64,000 bases of DNA, taken from Fibrobacter sp. GTDB taxonomy: Bacteria > Fibrobacterota > Fibrobacteria > Fibrobacterales > Fibrobacteraceae. The stretch covers positions 1 to 64,000 of the forward strand of contig JAFVTX010000034.1 of NCBI GenBank assembly GCA_017503015.1. The letters run 5' to 3'. The position numbers were made by a program, and so were the translations under genes. Shown here one piece after another: positions 33,510-41,505 of this stretch. Numbering within the stretch: position 1 is the stretch's first letter; every line of letters starts with the position of its first letter. Under the pieces are notes generated by a model. That model was given only the letters and a program-made list of their open reading frames with translations, did no database searches and was not told where the DNA came from.

Positions 33510-36257
33510 ATGAACTTTCTAAACAAGAAACCTCTGTTTTTTGCGGTTACTGCCGCAGTTTTTTTGGGCATTCTTCTCATTGTCTTTCGGGAATTCGCCT
33601 TCAATCCTGACACCCTGATGCTGAACAGCGACCAGCTGAACGGTATCGGCAGCCGTATTCTCCGCGCCGAAAACGCTGTCGTCACGGAATGGGACGATTC
33701 CCGCCTGGGCGGCGTCCCCACCATCGATGCCCTTTTCGCCGACGTCTACCACCCCCTTGTTTGGGTGCAGTTCATTACGGACCCCGCCCGAGCCGTAGGC
33801 TTTAAGTTTATCTTGACCGTCTGGGTGGCCTTCATGAGCGCCATGCTTTTGGCTTGGAACCTTACGGGGAACCGCTGGTGGGCAGCACTTCTCGGCATGC
33901 TCTACGCCTTCTCGCCGGAGTATTTCACCTACATCTACGGCGGACACGACGGAAAGATGATGGTTTTCGCCATCGCGCCGCTTGCACTGCTCGCCATCCG
34001 CAAGATCGTGCGGGACGGAAGCCTCCCCTACCTGATTGTTCTCGCCCTTTCTATTACCTGGATGATTCTCGGTAGCCACCTGCAGCTCACCTACCTGTTC
34101 CTGTGGGGCGCCGGATTCTATACCCTCTACGAAGCTTTTTTCCATTGCAATTCCTTCAAGACCAAAGGCAAGCGTATAGGCCTAGCGGCAGCGGGACTTG
34201 CCTTCGGGCTTGCCATCAGCTGTTTCCAGGTGGTTCCTCCCTACATGTACACCACCACCCAGTCCGTCCGTGGCGAAGGGGACCACACCAACCTGGGCCA
34301 TGCCGTAAGCTGGTCCCTGCATCAAGAGGAACTGGCCCAGATGCTCCTGCCCGGGTTCATCGGGGTGGACGTCTATGAATACGACGACAAGGCCGGGAAA
34401 CTGGAAGGCAGTTCTTTCGTGGGATTTACCGTACAGGAATACCAGTCCTCGGGCGGTTCTCCTTTCTATTGGGGACACAACCCATTCAAGTTGGACCACA
34501 ACAACGCAGGAGCACTTCTCACCCTGCTGGGATTCCTATGCCTGTTCTTGCCCGGCAAGCGCCGCTGGGCCATGTTCTGGGGGCTTGGAGCAGTCCTTGC
34601 CCTGAGCTACGGCATGGGTGCACATTCTCCGCTATTCAAGCTCTGGTACAACATCTTGCCTGGCGTCAAGAATTTCCGTGCCCCCGGCATGGCGCTGTTC
34701 TGGTTGCCCCTGCTGCTTGTGATGATGGCCGCCCCGGTCCTCAAGGCCATTTCCGACGAATCCAGCGAAGCCGCTAGGAATCGCCGCGCCCTGTTCCATG
34801 GTGCCGTCATGTTTGTGCTGCTTCTGGTCATCGTTGTCATCGCCCGTTACAACTGGACACTCTTTATCGGGCCATTCGGACTGGTGACCTGCCTGGTGTA
34901 TGCCGCAGCATGTCTCGGCATCATGAGCCTGGACGACCAGGGAAAGGAATTTTCTGTAGCCAATTTCACCGACAGTTTCAAGGCCGGCCTCCCCGGCACC
35001 CATCGCGCTATTCAGGCCTGTGTGGTAATCGGGTTTGCCCTGATTGGAATGTTCCTCATGAGCGGGCAGAAACTGCTGGAAGATTCCATAACGGCGCCCT
35101 ATTTCAAGCCCCTGAACGAAATTGCCATGCAGATGAGCGCAGGGAAAATCATTCCCGGGTTCATCCTGGTGCTCGTAATCGTGGCCGCCACCTTGTTCAC
35201 CTTCAAGTGGAAAGCGGGCGTTGTCCAAAAAGCGGGGCTCCTTGCCGCCGTGGCCGCCGTTGAGCTATTCTTCATTGACGGGGCGTTCATCCAGAACGTA
35301 GAAACCAAGGAATACCTCCAGCCGGAAAACCCCGTAGTAGCCGCCGTCAAGGCCCCCTACAAGGCGGACAGCCTGAACACCCCCCGCGTACTTTCCCTTT
35401 CCAGGAACAAGGCGCTGGGAGCAAACGCCTTCCCGCAATATCACTTGCGCAACGCCGACGGGTTCCACGACAACGAACTGGCAAGCTACAGGGCTTTCCG
35501 TGGTGGCCAGCAAAACGCAAACTTCCTCCTGAACATCAACAATCCCGAAGCGGCCCACCCCTTCCTAGACCTGATGAATATCGGCTTTATCATTTTCGAT
35601 AGCCAGCGGGGCACGACCTACATGCCTATCCCCACCGCCATGGGAGAGGCCTACCTCTATGGCGATGCCACCGTCATGAGCGACGAAGACGCCATCAAGA
35701 CCTTGCAGGAGAAAGCCGCCATTCGTAAACCCGTGACTGAACCTGTTGCAGATTCTACGGCCGCAGACTCTACCGTGGCAACCGCCGACAGCACCGCCGC
35801 AGACAGCACCGTTACCGATTCCTCAGCGGCTTTAGTTGCAAGTGTTCCGGACGAACCTCAAGACGACCCCAACGCTTTCTACTACAGGGAAAAGGCCATT
35901 CTGTCCGAAAAACCGGAACAAGCCCTAGAAGGCGGTATCGTCCAAGGGTACGCCCGCCTCGTGGAACAGCCCAAGATGGATACCCAGGTGTTCGAAGTGG
36001 ATAGCGACCGCCCCGCCATTATGGTGGTGGCAGGGAACTTCCACCCCTACTGGAAGGCTTATGTGAACGGAAAGGAATCCAAGGTATACAAGGCCTTCGG
36101 CAACCTGCGTGCCGTAGAAGTGCCCAAGGGAAAATCCACCGTTCGCATGGAATACCGGAGTAAGCCCTTCCACGCCTGCCTAAAGGTCAGCGCTCTCGCC
36201 TTCGTACTGCTCGCTATCTTCGGGGTGGTGGTGCTTGCAAGGACTAAAAAACAATAA
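33510..36257 (+). CDS. YfhO-type polytopic membrane protein (GT-C-like)
   Basis: 915 residues. About a dozen hydrophobic helices lie in residues 8-620, including the conserved start 'DTLMLNSDQLNGIGSRI ... SRLGGVPTIDALFADVYHPL' seen in YfhO proteins, with acidic residues in the first loop as in GT-C glycosyltransferases. A large C-terminal extracytoplasmic part follows (NADGFHDNELASYRAFRGGQ). A low-complexity Thr/Ala/Asp/Ser stretch (about 745-775, repeats of ADSTAADST) is inserted before the final beta-rich domain and the last transmembrane helix. YfhO in Gram-positives glycosylates lipoteichoic acid; the substrate here is unknown. It is transcribed alone and ends at a hairpin terminator. Confidence 0.8.
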   Translation: MNFLNKKPLFFAVTAAVFLGILLIVFREFAFNPDTLMLNSDQLNGIGSRILRAENAVVTEWDDSRLGGVPTIDALFADVYHPLVWVQFITDPARAVGFKFILTVWVAFMSAMLLAWNLTGNRWWAALLGMLYAFSPEYFTYIYGGHDGKMMVFAIAPLALLAIRKIVRDGSLPYLIVLALSITWMILGSHLQLTYLFLWGAGFYTLYEAFFHCNSFKTKGKRIGLAAAGLAFGLAISCFQVVPPYMYTTTQSVRGEGDHTNLGHAVSWSLHQEELAQMLLPGFIGVDVYEYDDKAGKLEGSSFVGFTVQEYQSSGGSPFYWGHNPFKLDHNNAGALLTLLGFLCLFLPGKRRWAMFWGLGAVLALSYGMGAHSPLFKLWYNILPGVKNFRAPGMALFWLPLLLVMMAAPVLKAISDESSEAARNRRALFHGAVMFVLLLVIVVIARYNWTLFIGPFGLVTCLVYAAACLGIMSLDDQGKEFSVANFTDSFKAGLPGTHRAIQACVVIGFALIGMFLMSGQKLLEDSITAPYFKPLNEIAMQMSAGKIIPGFILVLVIVAATLFTFKWKAGVVQKAGLLAAVAAVELFFIDGAFIQNVETKEYLQPENPVVAAVKAPYKADSLNTPRVLSLSRNKALGANAFPQYHLRNADGFHDNELASYRAFRGGQQNANFLLNINNPEAAHPFLDLMNIGFIIFDSQRGTTYMPIPTAMGEAYLYGDATVMSDEDAIKTLQEKAAIRKPVTEPVADSTAADSTVATADSTAADSTVTDSSAALVASVPDEPQDDPNAFYYREKAILSEKPEQALEGGIVQGYARLVEQPKMDTQVFEVDSDRPAIMVVAGNFHPYWKAYVNGKESKVYKAFGNLRAVEVPKGKSTVRMEYRSKPFHACLKVSALAFVLLAIFGVVVLARTKKQ

Positions 36258-36268
36258 ATCAAAAAAAA

Positions 36269-36293
36269 GCCGCAACGCAAGTGCGGCATTTTG
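36269..36293. terminator. Bidirectional intrinsic terminator
   Basis: GCCGCA (36269-36274) pairs with TGCGGC (36282-36287). On the minus strand eight T follow; on the plus strand ATTTTGTTT follows. It serves the convergent YfhO gene and the lipoprotein gene ending at 36311. Confidence 0.75.
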
Positions 36294-36310
36294 TTTCCGA
36301 AAAAAAGAGC

Positions 36311-37303
36311 TTACTTCAGCCCGGCAAGAATCAGGCGAACAACGCCCTTGGCGAATTCCCTGCTGTCGGACTTCAGGGAGGCGGACTTTTTCAGGGATAT
36401 TCCCTGGTCCTTCTTCAGGTTCAGCACAAGCTGGGCGACACAGTATTCGTCGTATTCCACCTTCATGTTGTAATCGGCGAAGTTGAACTTTTCGGCATCC
36501 TTATCAGCCTTGAATTCATCATAAGCGGCATTGCAGTCGTCTTCGTCAATGGCGTATCGGATGGCGAAGTTCAAGGAGCATTCATCACCTTCGTAAGAGA
36601 CTGTCAACTCGCCAGAAGATTCTTTCAGTTCATCCACCTCGATGGACACCAGGTCATCGTACATGGTCAGGCGGTCGCAGTCGGCGGCACGGATATTCTT
36701 GAGGACATTTTCCTCATCGGCTTTACCCTCTACCACCTGCTTGTCCGCAGGCTGGAACTTTAGGTAGAAATCGATCAGGGCTTTTTCTGTCTGGGCAATG
36801 GCGAGATTCTCCTCGAACAGGTTCGCCTTGAAATCCTGGGCATAGCATTCACCGGAATAGTGTATTACCGACGCCATGTCATCGCCCTTCTCGTAGCGAA
36901 TGCCCATCTGGAACTTGTCGCCCTTCTTGCCCGGGCCTACCTGCCAAAATCCTACGGGGAACTTGCCACCGTCAAACTCAAAGCGGGCGGGTTCCGTAAT
37001 ATCCTTTTCAAAACGCAAGGCGGTAGTCTTATCCAAATAGGACTTGTACTTGAAAACAGAATCCGGATCTTCTTCTTTCCATACCAGATTGCCAAGTTCA
37101 CCCACCTTGCAGACCGGGTAAGTGACTGTCAAAGTAGAGTCGTCGGAATCGTAATCATAGTGGGCCTTGGAGAGAACCATGTCAAAAGAATCTTCCAAAT
37201 CAATACTGGAAGAACCGCTATCGCTACCACAGGCCGAAAGCACAAAACCACAAGCGACGGCAGCCGCAAAAGGAGCCGCAGACTTTTTCAAGTTCAAGTT
37301 CAT
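36311..37303 (-). CDS. Lipoprotein of unknown function
   Basis: 330 residues from the ATG at 37303 (the codon before it is TTG). A lipobox ends at C25 (VLSACGSDSGSSS), followed by a Ser/Asp linker. The body is acidic, with strands and helices but no family I know. Repeated phrases 'CKVGELGNLVWKE', 'CYAQDFKANLFEENLAIAQT' and 'CSLNFAIRYAIDEDDCNAAY' suggest cysteine-stabilised units. AGAGG lies upstream of the start. It resembles other 'CGSDSGS' lipoproteins that Fibrobacter encodes in many copies. Probably outer-membrane-anchored. Confidence 0.65.
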   Translation of the reverse strand: MNLNLKKSAAPFAAAVACGFVLSACGSDSGSSSIDLEDSFDMVLSKAHYDYDSDDSTLTVTYPVCKVGELGNLVWKEEDPDSVFKYKSYLDKTTALRFEKDITEPARFEFDGGKFPVGFWQVGPGKKGDKFQMGIRYEKGDDMASVIHYSGECYAQDFKANLFEENLAIAQTEKALIDFYLKFQPADKQVVEGKADEENVLKNIRAADCDRLTMYDDLVSIEVDELKESSGELTVSYEGDECSLNFAIRYAIDEDDCNAAYDEFKADKDAEKFNFADYNMKVEYDEYCVAQLVLNLKKDQGISLKKSASLKSDSREFAKGVVRLILAGLK

Positions 37304-37346
37304 CAAAAACCTCTAACCCTATTATACATTTTTTACGTAAAAAACG

Positions 37347-38147
37347 CTACAACCGACCTTCGAAAAAGCCCTCGAAATCGATATCCTTGACGCTTTCGAC
37401 CACGTATTCCGGCTTCACATCCAGCTTTTCCACGTCCGAGCGCTTGGTCTCGCCGCACAGGGGCAGCACGAACCTGCAACCGGAGCGCTTTGCCAGCTCG
37501 AAATCCGTATAGAGCCTATCCCCTACAAACAGGATTTCTTCGGGAGCATACGTCTTCAACAGCCCCGATAGCATAGCCGGGTTCGGCTTACCGAAACTGC
37601 GCTCCGGTTCTACATCGTAGGCCGTCTTGAGGAGCGCCATGAAACTCCCGATGTCGGGCACGGGGCCGCGGGCGTCGGGGCACACGAAATCCGTATGGGT
37701 CACCCAGAAGGGAATCCCCCGTTGCACCCGGAACGAAAGTTCGCAAAGTTCCCGGTAGTCAAAACTGTTGTGGTAGGCCACCAGAACCAGTTCCGTATCT
37801 TCTACGGCAGGACGCAAATTGAGAGAAGGATCTTGGGCGGCAAACCATTCATAGACTTCGGGATTGGCAAAGAAATAGACGTTCTTGAGTCCCTTTTCGT
37901 GAATGGCCGCCAAAGACAAAGTCAGCGCAGAAATAATGCCGCCGTCGCGAAGGGGAAGCCCCATCACGTTCAGGCGGTTCTCGTAAAACACGGGCGACTT
38001 GCTGGTGTTGTTGCTCAGGTAGTAAACCGGCACCTTCGAGGCCACCCGCTTCACGGTATCTACCGCACCAGGGTACGGACGGCCGCTCAGGTAGAGGGTT
38101 CCGTCCAGGTCAAAGACCACCACTTTTACGGGCTTGTGCGCTGTCAT
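37347..38147 (-). CDS. HAD-superfamily IIA phosphatase (NagD-like)
   Basis: 266 residues from the ATG at 38147. HAD motifs are present: VVVFDLDGTLYLSG (motif I, the two Asp nucleophile/acid), YYLSNNTSKSP (motif II), a IIA cap domain, then FGKPNPAMLSGLL (Lys, motif III) and LFVGDRLYTDFELAKRSG (motif IV). NagD-type enzymes remove phosphate from nucleotides, sugar phosphates or pyridoxal phosphate; the substrate cannot be told from sequence. Translation start choice is supported by TACCTT 7 nt upstream, part of the symmetric promoter shared with rsmE. Confidence 0.85.
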   Translation of the reverse strand: MTAHKPVKVVVFDLDGTLYLSGRPYPGAVDTVKRVASKVPVYYLSNNTSKSPVFYENRLNVMGLPLRDGGIISALTLSLAAIHEKGLKNVYFFANPEVYEWFAAQDPSLNLRPAVEDTELVLVAYHNSFDYRELCELSFRVQRGIPFWVTHTDFVCPDARGPVPDIGSFMALLKTAYDVEPERSFGKPNPAMLSGLLKTYAPEEILFVGDRLYTDFELAKRSGCRFVLPLCGETKRSDVEKLDVKPEYVVESVKDIDFEGFFEGRL

Positions 38148-38152
38148 GCCTG

Positions 38153-38179
38153 CTAAGGTAGAAAAAATTGCTACCTTAG
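38153..38179. promoter_or_regulatory. Symmetric bidirectional leaderless promoter between the HAD gene and rsmE
   Basis: CTAAGGTAG (38153-38161) and CTACCTTAG (38171-38179) form a perfect 9-bp inverted repeat around nine nt. Each arm supplies a TACCTT hexamer exactly 7 nt from the ATG of the gene on its side (38147 minus, 38185 plus). The start codons are only 37 nt apart, so the -35 zone of each promoter falls next to the other gene's start codon. Confidence 0.6.
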
Positions 38180-38184
38180 ATGCC

Positions 38185-38940
38185 ATGAAGACCCCCGATA
38201 GCCGTTTTTACTGCCCACAAATCCAATGCGGAAGGGCAACCCTGGACGAAAACGAAAGCGCCCATGCCGTAAAGGTATGCCGTGCTGCCCAAGGGGACGT
38301 TCTGGAGCTTTGCGACGGACAGGGCCACTTTGCGCACGGAACCATCGTGGTTGCCGACCCGAGGGCCTGCCAGGTGGAAATCTCCAAGGTAGAAACGCCC
38401 AAACCGGAGAGACCGTTGCTGAACCTGGCCATCGCCTGTCTCAAGGACGACGCCCTAGAAGAAGTGGTATTCCATGCCGCCCAGACCGAAATTGCAAGCA
38501 TTACCTTCTTACGGACGGACTATTCCCAAGAGCCCAAGAATTCCGACTTGCACAAGCTGGTCCGCCGTTCCGAGCTCAAGAGCCTGGTAAGCCTGAAACA
38601 GTCCAAAAAACCTTGGCTTACCGAAATCTGCGGACCTGTCGAATTCAAGGAATGGCTGAAAAGTTACCGAGGAGACCTGATCCTCTGCGATGTGGACGGC
38701 GAAAGGACAGCCCCTAAAGAAATTATAGACAAGATAACGTTCAATCTTGCTAGCGACAAGAAGTGCGACGAAGCCTTAACCCCCGTGACCCTTCTGGTGG
38801 GGCCCGAAGGCGGGTTTTCTCCAGAAGAAATCCGCATGACGAAAGAATTTACAGGCGGCAAAAGTTACGCCCTGAACCTGGGAAACACAAGACTCCGGGC
38901 CCGTACCGCTGCCATCGTGGCTCTCGGAAAATTGCTGTAA
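38185..38940 (+). CDS. rsmE: 16S rRNA m3U1498 methyltransferase (RsmE)
   Basis: 251 residues, normal RsmE length. An N-terminal PUA-like part (SRFYCPQIQCGRATLDENES, HAVKVCRAAQGDVLELCDGQ) is followed by a SPOUT knot with LLVGPEGGFSPEEI and LNLGNTRLRARTAAIVAL; the GPEGGF and LG..RLR..TA motifs are diagnostic. It methylates U1498 of 16S rRNA in assembled 30S subunits. The ATG at 38185 is set by the symmetric promoter; the upstream in-frame ATGs would run into the opposite gene. Confidence 0.93.
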   Translation: MKTPDSRFYCPQIQCGRATLDENESAHAVKVCRAAQGDVLELCDGQGHFAHGTIVVADPRACQVEISKVETPKPERPLLNLAIACLKDDALEEVVFHAAQTEIASITFLRTDYSQEPKNSDLHKLVRRSELKSLVSLKQSKKPWLTEICGPVEFKEWLKSYRGDLILCDVDGERTAPKEIIDKITFNLASDKKCDEALTPVTLLVGPEGGFSPEEIRMTKEFTGGKSYALNLGNTRLRARTAAIVALGKLL

Positions 38941-38945
38941 AACAG

Positions 38946-39701
38946 CTACATCAAGCGAAGACGCATCTCGAAGACGGCACGGTCCGTCTCGTCCAAGATG
39001 CGCATGTAGGTGGCCCCGCTGTGGTCTGCGCGGAAAATGCGCAGGGTCTGGCCTTCTTTGGATTCTCCCAGGTAATGAATCTCCAGCGTTGCCGGGTTGC
39101 AAAGTTCCCAGTCGGGAGTCCCGAACACGTTCAAGGCCAGCTTTACGTACTCGATGTTGTTCATGTGGTGGGACATGTCGATATGCTGGGGCAGCACCTT
39201 CTGCTGGTAAACTTCCTGGTATTCTTCAGGCTTTACATGGAAACGGTCAAAGTCCGAAGCATCGAGGGTTTCCGGAAAACCTTCCGTCGGAAAACCCACC
39301 GACGAGAGCCGCAGAGGGCGGTGGTTTTCAAAACTGAGGCAGCACATTTCCTGCTTGGCCAAAATGATGGGCTCACCCTCGGTCGTAGTGATGGCGGTGT
39401 TCTCGTTGAGCCTAATCAGCTGGTTATCCGCCGGAAACGACGTGGTGACCACCTTGTCCCGCCAGTACGGGCGCCTGAAAAACTTGAACTTGGCCTTGTA
39501 AACCACCCAGAAACCGCCCTTCTCCTTCACCACAAAATTGTCCATCTTCATGGCGCCGAAATTTTCGGTGATATTATCCTGAACCATAAGCACCGTCTGG
39601 GCAAGGCCCATCTTTCCGGACACGTCGATATAGGCCGACGTGATGGTCCGCTGTTTCTGGAATACAAGAGGGTTCTTCGACAAGGCGTAAATATCTATCA
39701 T
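38946..39701 (-). CDS. Acyl-ACP thioesterase
   Basis: 251 residues with the double hot-dog fold of FatA/FatB-like bacterial acyl-ACP thioesterases. The C-terminal hot-dog has IDMSHHMNNIEYVKLAL, the Asp/Asn/His active-site segment (plant form D..NQHVNN.KY). The first has DVSGKMGLAQTVLMVQ and the FFRRPYWRDKVVTTSFP substrate face. It releases free fatty acid from acyl-ACP. The start is the ATG at 39701; TATATT lies 7 nt upstream, consistent with leaderless translation. Convergent with rsmE (5 nt between stops). An Aas-type acyl-ACP synthetase that could re-use the fatty acid lies 5 kb away. Confidence 0.85.
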   Translation of the reverse strand: MIDIYALSKNPLVFQKQRTITSAYIDVSGKMGLAQTVLMVQDNITENFGAMKMDNFVVKEKGGFWVVYKAKFKFFRRPYWRDKVVTTSFPADNQLIRLNENTAITTTEGEPIILAKQEMCCLSFENHRPLRLSSVGFPTEGFPETLDASDFDRFHVKPEEYQEVYQQKVLPQHIDMSHHMNNIEYVKLALNVFGTPDWELCNPATLEIHYLGESKEGQTLRIFRADHSGATYMRILDETDRAVFEMRLRLM

Positions 39702-39708
39702 GGTGAGC

Positions 39709-39714
39709 AATATA
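39709..39714 (-). promoter_or_regulatory. Putative -10 hexamer of a leaderless thioesterase promoter
   Basis: TATATT on the minus strand, 7 nt before the ATG at 39701. Confidence 0.5.
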
Positions 39715-39724
39715 ATTTAAATGG

Positions 39725-40417
39725 TTAGCGTTTCAGAAGGCGCATGATTCCCTGGCGGTTGTATTCCGGGTCGTCCTTGGCGAAGGGGCTTTTCGTCTCT
39801 TGCCGCAAGGCGTAAACTCCGCACTCGCCGCAGTCCACTTCGGTCCCCGACTTGGAGCTGACGCCTTCCATAAACAGGCTGTCGGCCACCACGCTCAAGA
39901 CCTCGCGAGGGTCGGTGCCGTCCGAAGCCTTCGAGATGCACAGATCCGGCAGGGCAAAAGTTTCAAGGCCCAAGGTGTAAAGCACGTCCGGACCTTCCAG
40001 GTAATTCATCCAGGGGTCCATCGGGAACTGGGCGTCGCCCAATTCTTCACGGAACGCTTCTGCGGTCCAGGCGGCGCCACTCTGCTGCATGTACACGCCC
40101 AAGGCTCCCGCCGAAAGCACCTTCAGTATGGCGGTATTCACCATGGTCAGGTCCGCAGGGCTTTTCAAGCTCCCCAGCAAGAACAGCAGTGACTTGTGGG
40201 AATCGATGGCGCGGGCCTCATCGGCAGAAATATCCTGATGTTCCTTGAAAATCTCGGAAAGTCCCGGAGTAGCCTCCTTGCGGACCACCTTGAAATTCAA
40301 GGTACAGCCGGGCACCATCAGACTAGCCGTATCTTTTTCTACTACGACATTAGGCGTTACGGCAAAAGGCTCGTCCTGAGCCACGGTCAACGGGAATGCG
40401 AGAACAAAAGAATTCAT
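39725..40417 (-). CDS. Cytoplasmic protein of unknown function
   Basis: 230 residues, no signal peptide or membrane helix. A first beta-rich half (FVLAFPLTVAQDEPFAVTPN) is followed by a helical centre (LTMVNTAILKVLSAGALGVY, AWTAEAFREELGD) and a C-terminal segment with GTEVDCGECGVYALRQETKS, where two nearby cysteines might bind a metal. I do not recognise the family. Its start overlaps the end of the glycosyltransferase gene by 4 nt, and AGGAGG lies 10 nt before its ATG, so it is co-translated with the two glycosyltransferase genes upstream. Confidence 0.6.
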   Translation of the reverse strand: MNSFVLAFPLTVAQDEPFAVTPNVVVEKDTASLMVPGCTLNFKVVRKEATPGLSEIFKEHQDISADEARAIDSHKSLLFLLGSLKSPADLTMVNTAILKVLSAGALGVYMQQSGAAWTAEAFREELGDAQFPMDPWMNYLEGPDVLYTLGLETFALPDLCISKASDGTDPREVLSVVADSLFMEGVSSKSGTEVDCGECGVYALRQETKSPFAKDDPEYNRQGIMRLLKR

Positions 40418-41505
40418 ACCTGTTTCAAGGCCTCCTGTACCAAGGGGGTGAGCAAGTTCTGCGAAGGCGGTTTCGGCAGGCGCACCTGTGTTTCCATAGC
40501 GGTCTGCAATGTTCCCAGGTTCAGTTTTGCCGCTGGAATCTCTACCGCGTAACCTGCCCGGGAAAGACTTTTGGCGAGCACCACCTGTTCATACTGCCCA
40601 GGCGTGGGCACAAAGATACAGCTGGCGCCGAGAACGGCCATGTCCATAATGGTGCTGTAGCCGCCCCGAGAAATAATCCAGCGGGCACGACGGACAGTGC
40701 GGGCAAATTCCGGCGTTTCCAGGTGACTAAAAAACTGAACGTTTCCCTCGGTCCAAGACTTTCTTTCGGCACCGGGTTTCCCGAGAATCATCACGTGGTT
40801 TCCGGGCAGTTCAGAGAGCAATTCCCGCAGTCTGCGTTCAAAGGCGCTTCGGGCAGGCTCCACTCCAGAGATGACCGCCACCACGTTCAAATCTTTCGAA
40901 GTAGCGTCCATAATTTCAGGCAAGTCATCCAATTCCGTAAAACGGCTCAACGGGCCTGCATAACGAACATTTTCCGGGCAAGATTTCACATGGGACATGG
41001 CGCCTGCATAACCGGGGGCTTCTTTCAAATCGGGTATCCACACCTGGTCAAAGTTTTCCATTTTCTTTCGATGCCAATGGACCCCGATCCCTTCGAACTT
41101 AGAGAAAAGTGCCGGAAAGGCAATACGGCACTGGTGCGTCATGTAAATGGAAAGCGCCTTCGCCGAATAAAAACCGAAGCGGTTGTCCGAAAACAGGATG
41201 TCGAACCCGTGACGGCGAACCATTTCTTCGGCATAGTGGTGCTCGTATTCAACGACCCTGTTCAAGTGGACGCTGTTTTTCAGGAGCCATAGCCCCATGT
41301 TGAATCCGTGTTTCGGATAAACAATGCCATAAGACGGAGCCACATGTTTTTCCAGTTCCGGAAAAATCTCGTTGTACAACGGCGCATAAGATTCCGTAAC
41401 GGCAAGCTCCACCTGGGCGCCTTGCCGCAGAAATTCCTTGATGACGGGGACACAACGGGTCGCATGACCCAGTCCCCAGTCCAAAGGTGCCACCAGGACT
41501 TTCAC
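40414..41505 (-). CDS. GT-B glycosyltransferase (MurG/MGT-like)
   Basis: 363 residues. VLVAPLDWGLGHATRCVPVI near the start is the acceptor-side G-loop. SRGGYSTIMDMAVLGASCIF followed by VPTPGQYEQVVLA is the nucleotide-sugar site of MurG/UGT-type GT-B enzymes. I choose the GTG at 41505: GGAGG ends 7 nt before it and it overlaps the upstream stop as TAGTG, whereas the ATG at 41523 has no ribosome site and lies inside the upstream gene. It sits between a membrane GT-C enzyme and a small unknown protein, suggesting synthesis of a surface glycan or glycolipid. The sugar is unknown. Confidence 0.8.
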   Translation of the reverse strand: MKVLVAPLDWGLGHATRCVPVIKEFLRQGAQVELAVTESYAPLYNEIFPELEKHVAPSYGIVYPKHGFNMGLWLLKNSVHLNRVVEYEHHYAEEMVRRHGFDILFSDNRFGFYSAKALSIYMTHQCRIAFPALFSKFEGIGVHWHRKKMENFDQVWIPDLKEAPGYAGAMSHVKSCPENVRYAGPLSRFTELDDLPEIMDATSKDLNVVAVISGVEPARSAFERRLRELLSELPGNHVMILGKPGAERKSWTEGNVQFFSHLETPEFARTVRRARWIISRGGYSTIMDMAVLGASCIFVPTPGQYEQVVLAKSLSRAGYAVEIPAAKLNLGTLQTAMETQVRLPKPPSQNLLTPLVQEALKQV

